From the NCBI GenBank assembly GCA_017308595.1, contig JAFKER010000012.1, forward strand, positions 62,001-126,000: a stretch of DNA of 64,000 nt. Reading direction: 5' to 3'. The number at the start of each line of letters is the position of its first letter. The stretch's first letter is position 1. The notes beneath the pieces are model-generated. The model made no database searches, was not told the origin of the DNA, and was given only the letters and a program-made list of their open reading frames with translations. The stretch is from Afipia sp. GTDB lineage: Bacteria; Pseudomonadota; Alphaproteobacteria; Rhizobiales; Xanthobacteraceae. Below are positions 52,920 through 62,722 of the stretch, piece after piece. The position numbers and the translations under genes were made by a program.

Positions 52920-54203
52920 TTACACTGTCTCGATCAGCATCGCGCCGCCAAGGCCGCCGCCGATGCATTCGGTGGCGATGCCGCGCTTTGTTCCAAGCCG
53001 CCTCATCGCATTGACGAGATGCAGCACGATGCGGTTGCCGCTGGTGCCGACCGGATGACCGAGGCTGATCGCACCGCCGTCGACATTGAGCTTCGCGCGG
53101 TCGATTTCGCCCGCCGCACCGTCGAGGCCGAGCACCTCGCGGCAGAACTTGTCATCCTTCCAGGCCGCAAGACATGCCAGCACCTGCGCGGCGAAGGCTT
53201 CGTTTATTTCCCAGGTCTCAATATCCTGCAGCTTTAGCTTGTTACGCATCAGGAGTTGCGTAGAGGATAACACGGGGCCGAACCCCATGATCGCGGGATC
53301 GAGTCCCGCCCACTGGCTATCGATAATGATCGCCTTTGGCTTCAGGCCGTATTTGTTGACCGCATCTTCGGAAGCCAGAATGGTCCAGCATGCGCCATCG
53401 GTGATCTGCGACGAATTTCCCGGCGTCACCTGCCCCCATGGACGCTCGAAGGCGGGCTTGAGTTTCGCCAGCTTGTCGACGGATGAATCGGACCGCACAC
53501 CGTCGTCGTGATCGTAGAACTTGCCGTCGCGCGCGAAAGAAGTCTCAACCTCGCCATGCAGGAAACCCTGCGCCTGCGCCGTCGCCAGCCGCCGATGGCT
53601 TTCCACCGCATAGGCGTCGGCCTGCTCCCGGGTCACCCCCATCAGATGTGCGATCACTTCGGCGGTCTGGCCCATATTCAAGTCGGTGATTGGATCGGTC
53701 AGCCCGCGTTCAAGCCCGATGATCGGCTTGAAGTCCGCAGGGCGCGCCTTCAGAAACGCGGTCAGTTTCGACATCGAGTCTTTCGCGGATGCCAGCCGCG
53801 CGAACCAGCGCACGCCCGACTGCGGAAACACCAGCGGCGCATAGCTCAATGCCTCTGCACCGCCTGCAAGGATCATGTCGGCCTTGCCGGCCTCGATATA
53901 ACGATAGGCCGTATCGATTGACTGCATGCCGGAGCCGCAGTTGATCTGCACTGTGAACGCCACCATGCGCTCGCCCATGCCAAGGCGAAGCGCCGCGACG
54001 CGAGCAGGATTCATCTCGTCGGCGATGACGTTGACACAGCCAAGAATGACCTGATCGAACGCCGTCGGCGCGAACGGCTGCCGCGCCAGCAAGGGCCGTC
54101 CGGCCTGAACCGCGAGATCGACCGGGGTGAATGGCCCTGGTCCGCCCTGAGCCTTCAGAAACGGGGTCCGCGCGCCGTCAATAATATAAACCGGACGCGC
54201 CAT
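52920..54203 (-). CDS. Acetyl-CoA C-acyltransferase (thiolase)
   Basis: This 427-residue thiolase cleaves 3-ketoacyl-CoA with CoA to give acetyl-CoA. Catalytic Cys89 is in VQINCGSGM; a C-terminal Cys is in ECIGGGLGG and the His in SLGHPVGTSG. It lies 10 bp upstream of the FadJ-type gene. Its ATG overlaps the end of the FadE gene (TGATG), so translation is coupled. Confidence 0.93.
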   Translation of the reverse strand: MARPVYIIDGARTPFLKAQGGPGPFTPVDLAVQAGRPLLARQPFAPTAFDQVILGCVNVIADEMNPARVAALRLGMGERMVAFTVQINCGSGMQSIDTAYRYIEAGKADMILAGGAEALSYAPLVFPQSGVRWFARLASAKDSMSKLTAFLKARPADFKPIIGLERGLTDPITDLNMGQTAEVIAHLMGVTREQADAYAVESHRRLATAQAQGFLHGEVETSFARDGKFYDHDDGVRSDSSVDKLAKLKPAFERPWGQVTPGNSSQITDGACWTILASEDAVNKYGLKPKAIIIDSQWAGLDPAIMGFGPVLSSTQLLMRNKLKLQDIETWEINEAFAAQVLACLAAWKDDKFCREVLGLDGAAGEIDRAKLNVDGGAISLGHPVGTSGNRIVLHLVNAMRRLGTKRGIATECIGGGLGGAMLIETV

Positions 54204-56464
54204 CAGCTTGCCGCCCGGTCAGGCGTGGTCTGCTTTGCTTCCGTCCGCTTGTGATAGATCGGCGACAGCGCTTCAGGCGCAAAGTCATCCACCTCGATCA
54301 CCAGCGCCACTGCATCGTGCGCGGCCTTGATCTTCTCGCCTTCCTCGGCGGTGATCACACCCTTCTTCACGGCGTCACTCCAGTCGCGGATTTTCGCAGC
54401 ATGCATTTTCTTCTCGATTGGCTCATTGGCGGCGACAAGCAGAAACGCCCTTTCGAGCCGCGCCAGAGGTCCATCGTCGTTGGCATGATAAAGACCTGCG
54501 GTCAGCCGGTCACGCGCGGCCGAGGGCGCAAGAACCAGTTGCGCACAGCGATGCACCACATCATCCGAAGGACCAAGCGGGTTGGCACCAAGCGGCTGGA
54601 TCAGAATTTTCAGAATCACGCCGACAAAGCGGTTCGGCAGGTTCGCGATCACTTCCGCCAAACGATTTTCAATCGTACGGATACCATTCGCCATGACCCA
54701 TTCCAGCGCTGGAAAATCGGCCTGCTGACGGCCTTCGTCTTCCCACCGTTTCAAGGCTGCCGAGAGCAGATAAAGCTCCGAGAGAATGTCGCCCAAACGC
54801 GCGGAGAGCATCTCCTTGCGCTTGAGTGCGCCGCCGAGCGTCAGCAGCGCCATATCGGAGCACAGCGCGAACGCCGCGGAGTAGCGGGAAAGCTGACGGT
54901 AGTAACTTGTCGCGGCACCAGCCTCCGGCGCGGGTGCAAACATGCCGCCAGTCCAGCTTCGGCCCCAGGCGCGGAACGTATTGGTGATGGCGTGGCCGAC
55001 ATGCTTCCAGAATGAGGTGTCGAAATCAGCGAGCCCCTTCTTCTGGTCGGCGTCACCGATCGCGCTCATCTCGCTCAGGAGATAAGGATGCGCGCGCACA
55101 GATCCTTGCCCGAACACGATCAGGTTGCGCGTCAGAATGTTCGCGCCTTCCACCGTGATCGCCACCGGCACCGAGCGATAAAGATTGCCCATGTAGTTCT
55201 GCGGGCCGTCGATCACCGCCTTGCCGCCATGAACATCCATGGCGTCGTCGGTGGCGATACGCAGCCGTTCGGTGGCATGCAGTTTCATGATGCCGGAAAT
55301 CACCGCCGGATGAATACCCTGATTGAGCGCGGCACAGGTCAGGCGCCGCGCGGCGTCGAGCTGATAGGCAATGCCCGCAATGCGCGCCAACGGCTCCTCG
55401 ATACCTTCGAACTTCCCAATCGGAACGTGAAACTGCTCGCGGATGCGTGCATAAGCGCCGGTCGCGCGCGCGCAATACGCCGCACCGGCAGAGGACTGCG
55501 ACGGCAAAGAGATGCCGCGGCCCGCGGCCAGCGCCGTCATCAGCATCTTCCAGCCCTGCCCGATGCGCTCCTGTCCGCCGATGATGAAGTCCATCGGAAT
55601 GAAGACGTCCTTGCCCCAGTTCGGGCCGTTCTGAAACACCTGCATCGCAGGCAGATGGCGGCGACCGATGCTGACACCCGGCAAATCGGTCGGGATCAAC
55701 GCCACGGTAATGCCGAGTTCGTCCTTGCTGCCAATCAGATGATCTGGATCGTAGGCCTTAAAGGCTAGGCCGAGCAGCGTCGCCACTGGGCCGAGCGTGA
55801 TGTAGCGCTTGTGCCAGTTGAGCCGCAGGCCCAGCGTTTCCTTGCCGTTGAACGTGCCCTTGCAGATGATGCCGGTGTCGATCATCGACGCGGCATCGGA
55901 GCCAGCCTCCGGGCTGGTCAGACCGAAACACGGAATCTCGCGTCCCGCTGCAAGGCCCGGCAGCCACTTGTCGCGCTGCTCCTTTGTGCCGAACTGCATC
56001 AGGAGTTCACCCGGCCCGAGGGAATTCGGCACCATCACCGTCACAGCGGCAGTGACCGAGCGCGTCGATATCTTTCGCACCACTTCCGAATGGGCATAAG
56101 GCGAGAAACCAAGGCCTCCGTACTCCTTGGGAATGATCATGCCCAAAAAGCGATTGCGCTTGATGAAGTCCCACGCGTCCGGCGGAAGATCACGCCATTC
56201 CCAGCAGACCTTCCAGTCATCGATCATGCCGCAGAGTTCTTCGACCGGGCCGCTCAGGAAGGCCGCCTCTTCGTCGGTCAACTTGGCCGGTGCGAAAGCC
56301 AGGAGCTTTGACCAGTCCGGATTGCCGGTAAAGAGATCGGCGTCCCACCAGATGTCTCCGGCCTCGAGCGCTTCGCGTTCGGTGTCGGACATGGGCGGCA
56401 ACGCCTTGTGCGCCCACGCATAGATCGGACGGGTGATGAAGTCGCGGCGGAAGGAGAAGCTCAT
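54203..56464 (-). CDS. fadE: FadE-type acyl-CoA dehydrogenase
   Basis: This 753-residue enzyme is the long FadE form of acyl-CoA dehydrogenase, with FAD-binding domains (PKEYGGLGFSPYAHSEVV, FGLTSPEAGSDA) and an extra ~300-residue C-terminal region (DUF1974). It introduces the first double bond in beta-oxidation. The start MSFSFRRD at 56464 has AAAGGA upstream. It is the first gene of the fad operon. Confidence 0.92.
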   Translation of the reverse strand: MSFSFRRDFITRPIYAWAHKALPPMSDTEREALEAGDIWWDADLFTGNPDWSKLLAFAPAKLTDEEAAFLSGPVEELCGMIDDWKVCWEWRDLPPDAWDFIKRNRFLGMIIPKEYGGLGFSPYAHSEVVRKISTRSVTAAVTVMVPNSLGPGELLMQFGTKEQRDKWLPGLAAGREIPCFGLTSPEAGSDAASMIDTGIICKGTFNGKETLGLRLNWHKRYITLGPVATLLGLAFKAYDPDHLIGSKDELGITVALIPTDLPGVSIGRRHLPAMQVFQNGPNWGKDVFIPMDFIIGGQERIGQGWKMLMTALAAGRGISLPSQSSAGAAYCARATGAYARIREQFHVPIGKFEGIEEPLARIAGIAYQLDAARRLTCAALNQGIHPAVISGIMKLHATERLRIATDDAMDVHGGKAVIDGPQNYMGNLYRSVPVAITVEGANILTRNLIVFGQGSVRAHPYLLSEMSAIGDADQKKGLADFDTSFWKHVGHAITNTFRAWGRSWTGGMFAPAPEAGAATSYYRQLSRYSAAFALCSDMALLTLGGALKRKEMLSARLGDILSELYLLSAALKRWEDEGRQQADFPALEWVMANGIRTIENRLAEVIANLPNRFVGVILKILIQPLGANPLGPSDDVVHRCAQLVLAPSAARDRLTAGLYHANDDGPLARLERAFLLVAANEPIEKKMHAAKIRDWSDAVKKGVITAEEGEKIKAAHDAVALVIEVDDFAPEALSPIYHKRTEAKQTTPDRAAS

Positions 56465-56750
56465 GAGACTATCCTTTGGGACGATCCTTTTGAGGAAAGG
56501 CCGGCGTGACCAGTTGGCGGAAATGCTAGGGCATGATCTCCAAACCTGGGAGCGAATTCGAAGCAACCATGCCCAAACTCCTGCGGCGGCAACGCTGAAA
56601 AACCTGCTTTGGCGGCATATCGCGCTTAGAGCGAAAGCACCCAAAAATACCTACGTTTCAATAACCTGCAGAGCGGCGCAGCGTTCCGCTCCGGCTTCCT
56701 AAACAATCGGAAAGCCTCTTAAAATCACCAAGACTTGAGCCAAAATGCCG
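56465..56750. other. Intergenic region with a degenerate palindromic repeat
   Basis: This stretch between fadE and the flavin reductase gene has no gene I can support. A sequence near 56527, AGGGCATGATCTCCAAACC, followed further on by CATGCCC, resembles the GGCATGATC repeat near 1908 in degenerate form. The promoter of the fad operon probably lies here. Confidence 0.4.
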
Positions 56751-57368
56751 CTAACGCGGCCGCTTCATCTCAAACATCGTGTCAGGCCGGACCTGAGCAT
56801 AATCACCCATGCGCCCCGCGCGCAGGATCGGATAGGCCTCGGCGGTCTGGTACACGCCGTCCCTGATCAGGCTCTTGTCGATATGGACGGCGACGACCTC
56901 GCCGAACGTGACCCAGGCGTCGGCCTTGGTACCGTCGACGCCTTCAAGCTGAAGCATCTGGGTGAACTTGCATTCGAACGAAACCAGGCTTTCGCCAACG
57001 CGAGGCACATCGATCTTGCGCGACGGTGCTTTGGTCAGCCCGGAAATCGTGAATTCATCTGTCTCGTGCGGCACGGTCGCCGAGGTCATGTTCATCTGTT
57101 CGGCGACGTGCTTGGTCACCAGATTCCAGGTGAATTCTCTCGTCTCCTGAATGTTGGAGACGGTGTCCTTCCAGCCGGTAGAGGAGAAGCCGATGATCGG
57201 CGGCACGTAGCAAAACGCATTGAAGAAGCTGTAAGGCGCGAGGTTGACATGCCCCTTGCCGTCTTTCGATGCGATCCAGCCGATGGGGCGAGGCCCGACA
57301 ATGGCGTTGAACGGATCGTGCCGGAGACCGTGACCTTTTGAGGGTTCGTAATAGTGGAAATCAGCCAT
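56751..57368 (-). CDS. Flavin reductase-family protein (DIM6/NTAB type)
   Basis: This 205-residue protein is of the FMN-binding split-barrel flavin reductase family, with the typical opening FNAIVGPRPIGWIAS and a later SSTGWKDTV and EFTWNLVT. It probably reduces FMN with NAD(P)H to supply a monooxygenase, though no obvious partner is beside it. The gene precedes two palindromic elements and the tetR gene. Confidence 0.85.
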   Translation of the reverse strand: MADFHYYEPSKGHGLRHDPFNAIVGPRPIGWIASKDGKGHVNLAPYSFFNAFCYVPPIIGFSSTGWKDTVSNIQETREFTWNLVTKHVAEQMNMTSATVPHETDEFTISGLTKAPSRKIDVPRVGESLVSFECKFTQMLQLEGVDGTKADAWVTFGEVVAVHIDKSLIRDGVYQTAEAYPILRAGRMGDYAQVRPDTMFEMKRPR

Positions 57369-57386
57369 GAATTGCTTTGCCTTGCC

Positions 57387-57461
57387 TGGTGGAGTGGATT
57401 TGACATTCGCACCCGCTGGCAGCGAGTCCTCAAAGCGAATGTCAAATCCTAAGCTCCACCA
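57387..57461. repeat. Palindromic element A (inner ACATTCGC/GCGAATGT)
   Basis: The left arm 57387-57410 (TGGTGGAG-TGGATTTGACATTCGC) pairs with 57435-57461. Fifteen bases (GGATTTGACATTCGC) match exactly, plus an eight-base outer part. It shows clear similarity to element B next to it but in the opposite orientation. Confidence 0.8.
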
Positions 57462-57476
57462 GAAATTTATATTTTG

Positions 57477-57552
57477 CTAGTGATCCTTTGATTCTGACAT
57501 TCGCAAGAATGCCTGCTGAAACGGGATGCGAATGTTAGAATCGGACCACTAG
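57477..57552. repeat. Palindromic element B (inner ACATTCGC/GCGAATGT)
   Basis: The left arm 57477-57504 (CTAGTGATCC...GATTCTGACATTCGC) pairs with 57528-57552 (GCGAATGTTAGAATC...CACTAG), with a few mismatches. It overlaps the stop codon of the tetR gene (TAG within CTAG). It is likely a mobile or amplified short element; two adjacent copies suggest tandem insertion. Confidence 0.8.
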
Positions 57553-58172
57553 CGCTGTTTACCCAACAGTTCGGGCGTCCCCAGCGTAAGGCCAGCAATG
57601 ACAAAGTCTATCATTTGGTTGAGTGTCGGACCCGGCTTTCTGGCGCACTGCTCAATCATTTGCGGATGGAAAAACCGCAGCATAGCCGTGCAGGTGCTCA
57701 GGGCCGCCAACTCAATATCCGCAACCTTGAAGGCGCCAGCCTTGGCGCCTTCGCCAATGACAGTTCCGATCGAGGCGGTGATACGTGCGATATGAGCCTC
57801 GCAAACATCCCAGCTTTCTTCCATCGCGATGGCGACCATCTCATGAATCTTGGCGTCGCCGACAAAACGCTCGGCGTTCATGACGCTAACTGTCGCAAGC
57901 AATTCCTTCAGCCGCTCGACCGGCGGCGTCGGGCTGGCCGCGATCGCCTCCGCAGCGTCCTCCACCTCGGCCATCAACCGCCGCGCGACGCCTTCATGGA
58001 TCGCCTTCTTGGAATCGAAGAAGCGATAGATGTTCGCAGGCGACATCTTCAACGTCTTGGCAATGTCCGCAACGGTGGTCTTGAGATAGCCGATATCGCG
58101 AAACAGCCGTTCGGCTGTCGCGAGAATGCGGCATTTCATTTCCGTTTCGGTATCGTCGTGAAGCAGAGCCAT
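57549..58172 (-). CDS. TetR-family regulator of the RND operon
   Basis: This 207-residue regulator has an N-terminal helix-turn-helix (TTVADIAKTLKMSPANIYRFFDSKKAIHEG) and a ligand-binding C-terminal half. The start MALLHDD at 58172 is preferred; the frame up to 58310 enters the RND gene. Placed last in the operon with the RND pump, it is likely its repressor. Element B overlaps the stop codon. Confidence 0.87.
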   Translation of the reverse strand: MALLHDDTETEMKCRILATAERLFRDIGYLKTTVADIAKTLKMSPANIYRFFDSKKAIHEGVARRLMAEVEDAAEAIAASPTPPVERLKELLATVSVMNAERFVGDAKIHEMVAIAMEESWDVCEAHIARITASIGTVIGEGAKAGAFKVADIELAALSTCTAMLRFFHPQMIEQCARKPGPTLNQMIDFVIAGLTLGTPELLGKQR

Positions 58173-58204
58173 CTCAGTTTCTGGTCTCGTTAGCCAAGGT
58201 TCAC

Positions 58205-61200
58205 TTATTCGGCAGCATGAGCCAGCGGCGGGGCATGCTGAATTTGGTTTGGCTGCGCTGGCGCCGGAATATCGCCTTCGCCGCGCTCGTCCAGACTCTT
58301 CCTGAACCATAGCGCATAGAGGCCGGGCAGGAACAGCAGGGTCAGGAATGTTGCAACGAACAATCCACCCATGATGGTGATGGCCATTGGTCCCCAGAAA
58401 GCCGACCGAGACAGCGGAATCATGGCCAGAATCGCGGCCAAAGCCGTCAGCACTACTGGACGGGCCCGGCGCACGGTGGCTTCGACGATGGCCTCACGGC
58501 GGGTCAGGCCATGGGATACGTCGGTCTCGATCTGATCCACCAGAATCACCGAGTTGCGCATGATCATGCCAGCCAGCGCGATCAGGCCGAGCAAGGCCAC
58601 GAAGCCGAACGGGCTGCCGGCGACATTGAGACCGAGCGACGCGCCGACAATGCCGAGCGGCGCAGTCAGAAACACCAGGACAAGCCGCGAGAAGCTCTGC
58701 AACTGGATCATCAACAGCGTCAGCATCCCGATGATCATCAACGGGAACAGCTTGTTGATCGAAGCATTGCCTTTCTCTGATTCCTCGATCGCGCCGCCGA
58801 TCTCAATGCGATAAGCGGGCTTCAAACTCTTGCGAATGCCTTCGAGCTTCGGCCAGATCGCATTGGTCACGTCGGGTGCCTGCACGCCATCAACAATGTC
58901 CGCGCGCACCGTGATCGCCATGTCGCGGTTGCGCCGCCACAGGATAGGCTCCTCGTGGGCATATTCGATCTTGGCGATCTGCGACAACGGCACGGCAACG
59001 CCGCCCCGCGAATAGATCGTCAAGTCACCCACACGGCCGAGATCCAGCCGCTCCGAGGGAACAGCGCGGGCAACCACACCGACTTTTTCGATGCCGTCAC
59101 GCAATGTCGTCACCTGCACGCCCGAAATCAGCATCGCCAGCGACTGCGAAATGTCCTGCGGCGTCAGGCCGAGCGCCCGGGCGCGGTCCTGATCGACAGC
59201 CAGCTTGAGATAAGGCGTCTGTTCGTTCCAGTCGAGATGCGGATCGACCACCTTGTCATTCGCGCGCATCACCTCGCGCACATGATAGGCGATGTCGCGC
59301 ACGGTCTTGGTATCCGGTCCGACCACGCGGAACTGGACCGGGAAGCCAACCGGCGGACCAAAGTTGAAGCGGTCGACACGCACGCGCGCTTCCGACAGTG
59401 CACCATTGGCCACGGCCTTCTCCAGCCGCGCCTTGATACGCTCGCGCGCCGCCACGTCCTTCGACACGATCACCGTTTCGGAGAACGCTTCGTTCGGCAA
59501 TTGCGGATTGAGGCCGAGCCAGAAGCGCGGCGAGCCCTGTCCGACATAGGTCGTGTAGGTCACGATGTCCTTGTCGTCCTTGAGCAGGGCTTCCGCCTTC
59601 TGCACACTATCCTTCGTGACGTTGAATGCCGTACCTTCGGGCAGGCGCAACTGCAAGAACAATTCAGGCCGCTCCGATAGCGGGAAGAACTGCTGCTGTA
59701 CGTGGCCGAAGCCGACAATCGAGAGCACAAAGACGCCGATGGTCGCAAACACCACCGTGCCACGACGACGCACGCACCATTCGATCACCTTGCGCAAGCC
59801 ACGATACATGCGTGTTTCATAGATCGCATGCGGATCGTGGTTGTGCTTGCCGTGGTTGAAATTCGGCAGCAGCTTGACACCGATATAGGGCGTAAAGATC
59901 ACCGCGACGAACCACGATGCCACCAGCGCAATCGCCACCACCCAGAAGATGCCGCCGGCATATTCGCCGACCGACGAATTGGCAAAGCCGATGGGGAGGA
60001 AGCCAACGGCCGTAACCAGCGTTCCCGTGAGCATCGGAAACGCAGTTGATTCCCAGGCAAAGGAGGCCGCCTTCACGCGGTCCCAGCCTTGCTCCATTTT
60101 CACCACCATCATCTCGACAGCGATAATGGCGTCGTCGACCAGCAGGCCGAGCGCGATGATCAGCGCGCCGAGCGTGATGCGGTGCAGGTCCATGCCCATT
60201 GCGTTCATCACAATAAAGACAATCGCCAACACGAGAGGCACGGACAGCGCGACCACGATACCGGTCCGCCAGCCGAGCGCGAGGAAACTCACGAACAACA
60301 CGATCGCCAGCGCCTCAATGAAGGAGCGCACGAATTCGCCAACCGCATGTTCGACAACTTTCGGCTGATCCGCGATCTGCTCGATATTGATGCCCTGCGG
60401 GACTGACGACATGAATTCATTGGTCGCCTTTTGAACATTCTCGCCGAGTTCAAGAATGTTGGCACCCTTGGCCATGACCACGCCAATGCCGAGCGCAGGC
60501 TTGCCCTCCTGCCGGACCTGATAGGTCGGCGGATCGACAAAACCATGCGTGACGGTCGCAATATCGCCCAGGCGGAACACCCGGCCATTGCCCTCCACGG
60601 GAGTCTCCGCCACCGCCTTTACGCTGTCATAGGCACCCGTGACGCGCAGCGGCACCCGCTGCGAAGAAGTCTCGACGGTCCCTGCAGGCACCACCGCATT
60701 CTGCTTGGCGAGCGAATCGAACAGCGCCTGCGTGGTGATGCCGAGTGTCGCAAGCTTGGCGTGCGAGAATTCGACAAAGACACGCTCGTCCTGCGTGCCA
60801 TAGAGATTGACCTTGGTGACGTTCTCGACCTTCAAGAGCCGCTGGCGCAGGCCTTCCGCGACCTTCTTGAGCTGGGCGTAATCCGCACCCTCACCGGTCA
60901 GCATATAGAGAACGGAATCGACGTCGCCGTATTCGTCGTTGATGTTCGGCCCGATCAGGTTCGCAGGCAGATCGCCGCGAATATCACCGAGTTTCTTGCG
61001 TAGCTGGTAGAACAACTGCGGCACGTCCTTCGCAGGCGTATTATCCTTGAAGGTCAGCGTCATCGCCACGAACGACGGCTTGGTGTAGGTCTGCACCTTG
61101 TCGAAGTAAGGTAATTCCTGCAGCTTCTTCTCGATCGGGTCGGCGACCTGTTCCTGCATCTCCTTCGCGGTGGCTCCGGGCCACATCGCATTGAGGATGA

Positions 61201-61342
61201 CCACCTTGATGGTGAACGAAGGGTCTTCCGCGCGGCCCAGCCGCTCATAGGAGAAGAACCCCGCGATGCCGAGCATCACGATGAAGAACAAAATCAGCGT
61301 CGGATGCGCCACGGCCCAGGCGGAAAGATTGAATCGCTTCAT
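58205..61342 (-). CDS. RND-family efflux permease
   Basis: This 1045-residue inner-membrane pump has 12 helices and two large periplasmic loops. The proton-relay aspartates are in GLLVDDAIIAVEMM, and the matching C-terminal segment reads MRNSVILVDQIE, in which Arg takes the place of the Lys found in AcrB. It works with the adaptor gene just upstream; an outer-membrane partner is not in the window. The substrate is unknown. Confidence 0.93.
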   Translation of the reverse strand: MKRFNLSAWAVAHPTLILFFIVMLGIAGFFSYERLGRAEDPSFTIKVVILNAMWPGATAKEMQEQVADPIEKKLQELPYFDKVQTYTKPSFVAMTLTFKDNTPAKDVPQLFYQLRKKLGDIRGDLPANLIGPNINDEYGDVDSVLYMLTGEGADYAQLKKVAEGLRQRLLKVENVTKVNLYGTQDERVFVEFSHAKLATLGITTQALFDSLAKQNAVVPAGTVETSSQRVPLRVTGAYDSVKAVAETPVEGNGRVFRLGDIATVTHGFVDPPTYQVRQEGKPALGIGVVMAKGANILELGENVQKATNEFMSSVPQGINIEQIADQPKVVEHAVGEFVRSFIEALAIVLFVSFLALGWRTGIVVALSVPLVLAIVFIVMNAMGMDLHRITLGALIIALGLLVDDAIIAVEMMVVKMEQGWDRVKAASFAWESTAFPMLTGTLVTAVGFLPIGFANSSVGEYAGGIFWVVAIALVASWFVAVIFTPYIGVKLLPNFNHGKHNHDPHAIYETRMYRGLRKVIEWCVRRRGTVVFATIGVFVLSIVGFGHVQQQFFPLSERPELFLQLRLPEGTAFNVTKDSVQKAEALLKDDKDIVTYTTYVGQGSPRFWLGLNPQLPNEAFSETVIVSKDVAARERIKARLEKAVANGALSEARVRVDRFNFGPPVGFPVQFRVVGPDTKTVRDIAYHVREVMRANDKVVDPHLDWNEQTPYLKLAVDQDRARALGLTPQDISQSLAMLISGVQVTTLRDGIEKVGVVARAVPSERLDLGRVGDLTIYSRGGVAVPLSQIAKIEYAHEEPILWRRNRDMAITVRADIVDGVQAPDVTNAIWPKLEGIRKSLKPAYRIEIGGAIEESEKGNASINKLFPLMIIGMLTLLMIQLQSFSRLVLVFLTAPLGIVGASLGLNVAGSPFGFVALLGLIALAGMIMRNSVILVDQIETDVSHGLTRREAIVEATVRRARPVVLTALAAILAMIPLSRSAFWGPMAITIMGGLFVATFLTLLFLPGLYALWFRKSLDERGEGDIPAPAQPNQIQHAPPLAHAAE

Positions 61343-61378
61343 CGGACCCTCGTATATCTGCGGGGGATAGGCGTTGCG

Positions 61379-62488
61379 TTAGAACGACAATGACGAAACG
61401 ATGCGGACCTTCTGGGCCGGATCGAGCTTTTGCACACCGAGCACCACGACACTGGCGCCTTCCTCGACGCCTCCGGTGATGATCACGTCCTTGGTCTCAT
61501 AAGCCTTCACCGTGACGGGCTTGAGGGACACCGCACCGGTCTTGCCGTCCGCGACGTAGAGCGATGGTCCCTCGCCCTGGCTGAACAGCGCGGACAGCGG
61601 CAACCGCGCCACGCGCTCGGTGGCAGGATCGGCGAGCGTCAGGGTCGCGGTCATGCCGAGCGAGACGGCGTCATCCGCGCCGGGAAGCGAAAATTTCGCC
61701 AGATATGTACGTGTCGCGGGATCGGCATTCGGCGCGATCTCGCGCAGCTTCGCCGCATATTTCTTGCCCGGCTCCGACCATAGCGTGACGCTGGCCTGAC
61801 CGGTCTTGGCGAAGGCGACCAGCGTTTCCGGCACCGCCACCACGGCTTCCTTTTCAGCAGAACGCGCCACGCGCACGGCTGTCTGCCCGGCTGCAACCAC
61901 CTGTCCCGGCTCGATCAATGTTGCCGTCACGACGCCGCGGGCGTCGGCAACGAGGTTTGCGTAGGAGAGACTGTTCTTGGTGAGTTCCACCGAACGCTCG
62001 GCGCGATTGAGCCGCGCCCGCGCTTCGTCTGCGGCGGCTTTCACCTGATCGAGCTGAGCTTCGGTGGACCAGCCCTTGGTGCGCAATTCCTTCGACCGCC
62101 CCTCGGCGGCGGTTGCCTGCGACACCACGCCTTTCGCCGCGCTCAGCTCAGCCTCGGCCTGCTCGGCTTGCAATTTCAGATCGACTTCATCGAGCGTGGC
62201 CAGCGGTTGGCCGACATCGACCATCTGGCCCACTTCGACGAGGCGCTTGGCGACCTTGCCCGGAACGCGGAAGCCCATGTCGGCTTCGATACGGGGCCTG
62301 ATGGTGCCGACGAAGCTACGCTCCGGCGACTGCGCCTCGTAATGGACAGTCGAGACCAGCACCGGCCGGCCCTTGTCGCCTTCCTGAGCCTGCTCCTTGC
62401 TGCACGCGCCCAGCGCAAGCGCCGAAACCATCAATCCGATAACAGGCAAAGCATTGGTTTTCATCGAGATTTTCGACATACGCAGCAT
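61379..62488 (-). CDS. RND periplasmic adaptor (membrane fusion protein)
   Basis: This 369-residue lipoprotein has the lipobox ALGAC near residues 25-29, a biotinyl-lipoyl-like part (GFRVPGKVAKRLVEVGQ), a coiled-coil hairpin (AEAELSAAKGVV) and a beta-barrel domain. It connects the inner-membrane pump to an outer-membrane channel. The start ATG 62488 has GGGAG 9 bp upstream; MKTN at 62464 is an alternative. It is first in the operon. Confidence 0.92.
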   Translation of the reverse strand: MLRMSKISMKTNALPVIGLMVSALALGACSKEQAQEGDKGRPVLVSTVHYEAQSPERSFVGTIRPRIEADMGFRVPGKVAKRLVEVGQMVDVGQPLATLDEVDLKLQAEQAEAELSAAKGVVSQATAAEGRSKELRTKGWSTEAQLDQVKAAADEARARLNRAERSVELTKNSLSYANLVADARGVVTATLIEPGQVVAAGQTAVRVARSAEKEAVVAVPETLVAFAKTGQASVTLWSEPGKKYAAKLREIAPNADPATRTYLAKFSLPGADDAVSLGMTATLTLADPATERVARLPLSALFSQGEGPSLYVADGKTGAVSLKPVTVKAYETKDVIITGGVEEGASVVVLGVQKLDPAQKVRIVSSLSF

Positions 62489-62529
62489 CCGAGGCTCCCT
62501 TGGAAGGTTGCCGGAGCTTCTTATAACGA

Positions 62530-62553
62530 CTGACGAATGTCAATAATCGTCAG
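62530..62553. promoter_or_regulatory. Candidate TetR operator upstream of the RND operon
   Basis: CTGACGA-N10-TCGTCAG (62530-62553) is a perfect seven-base inverted repeat, 24 bp overall, a size typical of TetR-family operators, in the promoter region of the adaptor gene. Confidence 0.6.
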
Positions 62554-62667
62554 TAGTCAGGGTGCCGCAGGCTAAACCCTTGCTTTGGAACCTCAAATTT
62601 CCGTCCACGCGAAGTCGGGCGTGACCCTGCAAGGAAATGTGATCGCCGGATCGGACGGCGCTCAACA

Positions 62668-62695
62668 GCAAAATGCCCGCGACGAGCGCGGGCAT
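62668..62695 (-). terminator. Terminator after the cupin gene
   Basis: ATGCCCGCG (62673-62681) with CGCGGGCAT (62687-62695), followed on the minus strand by TTTTGCT. Confidence 0.8.
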
Positions 62696-62722
62696 GGCTG
62701 CAATGGATTCGTGTGATCCAAA

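Noticed and set aside
57387-57552. The two palindromes as tRNA or small RNA genes
   Set aside because: The arms do not fit a cloverleaf and no anticodon arm or T-loop GTTCGA is present.
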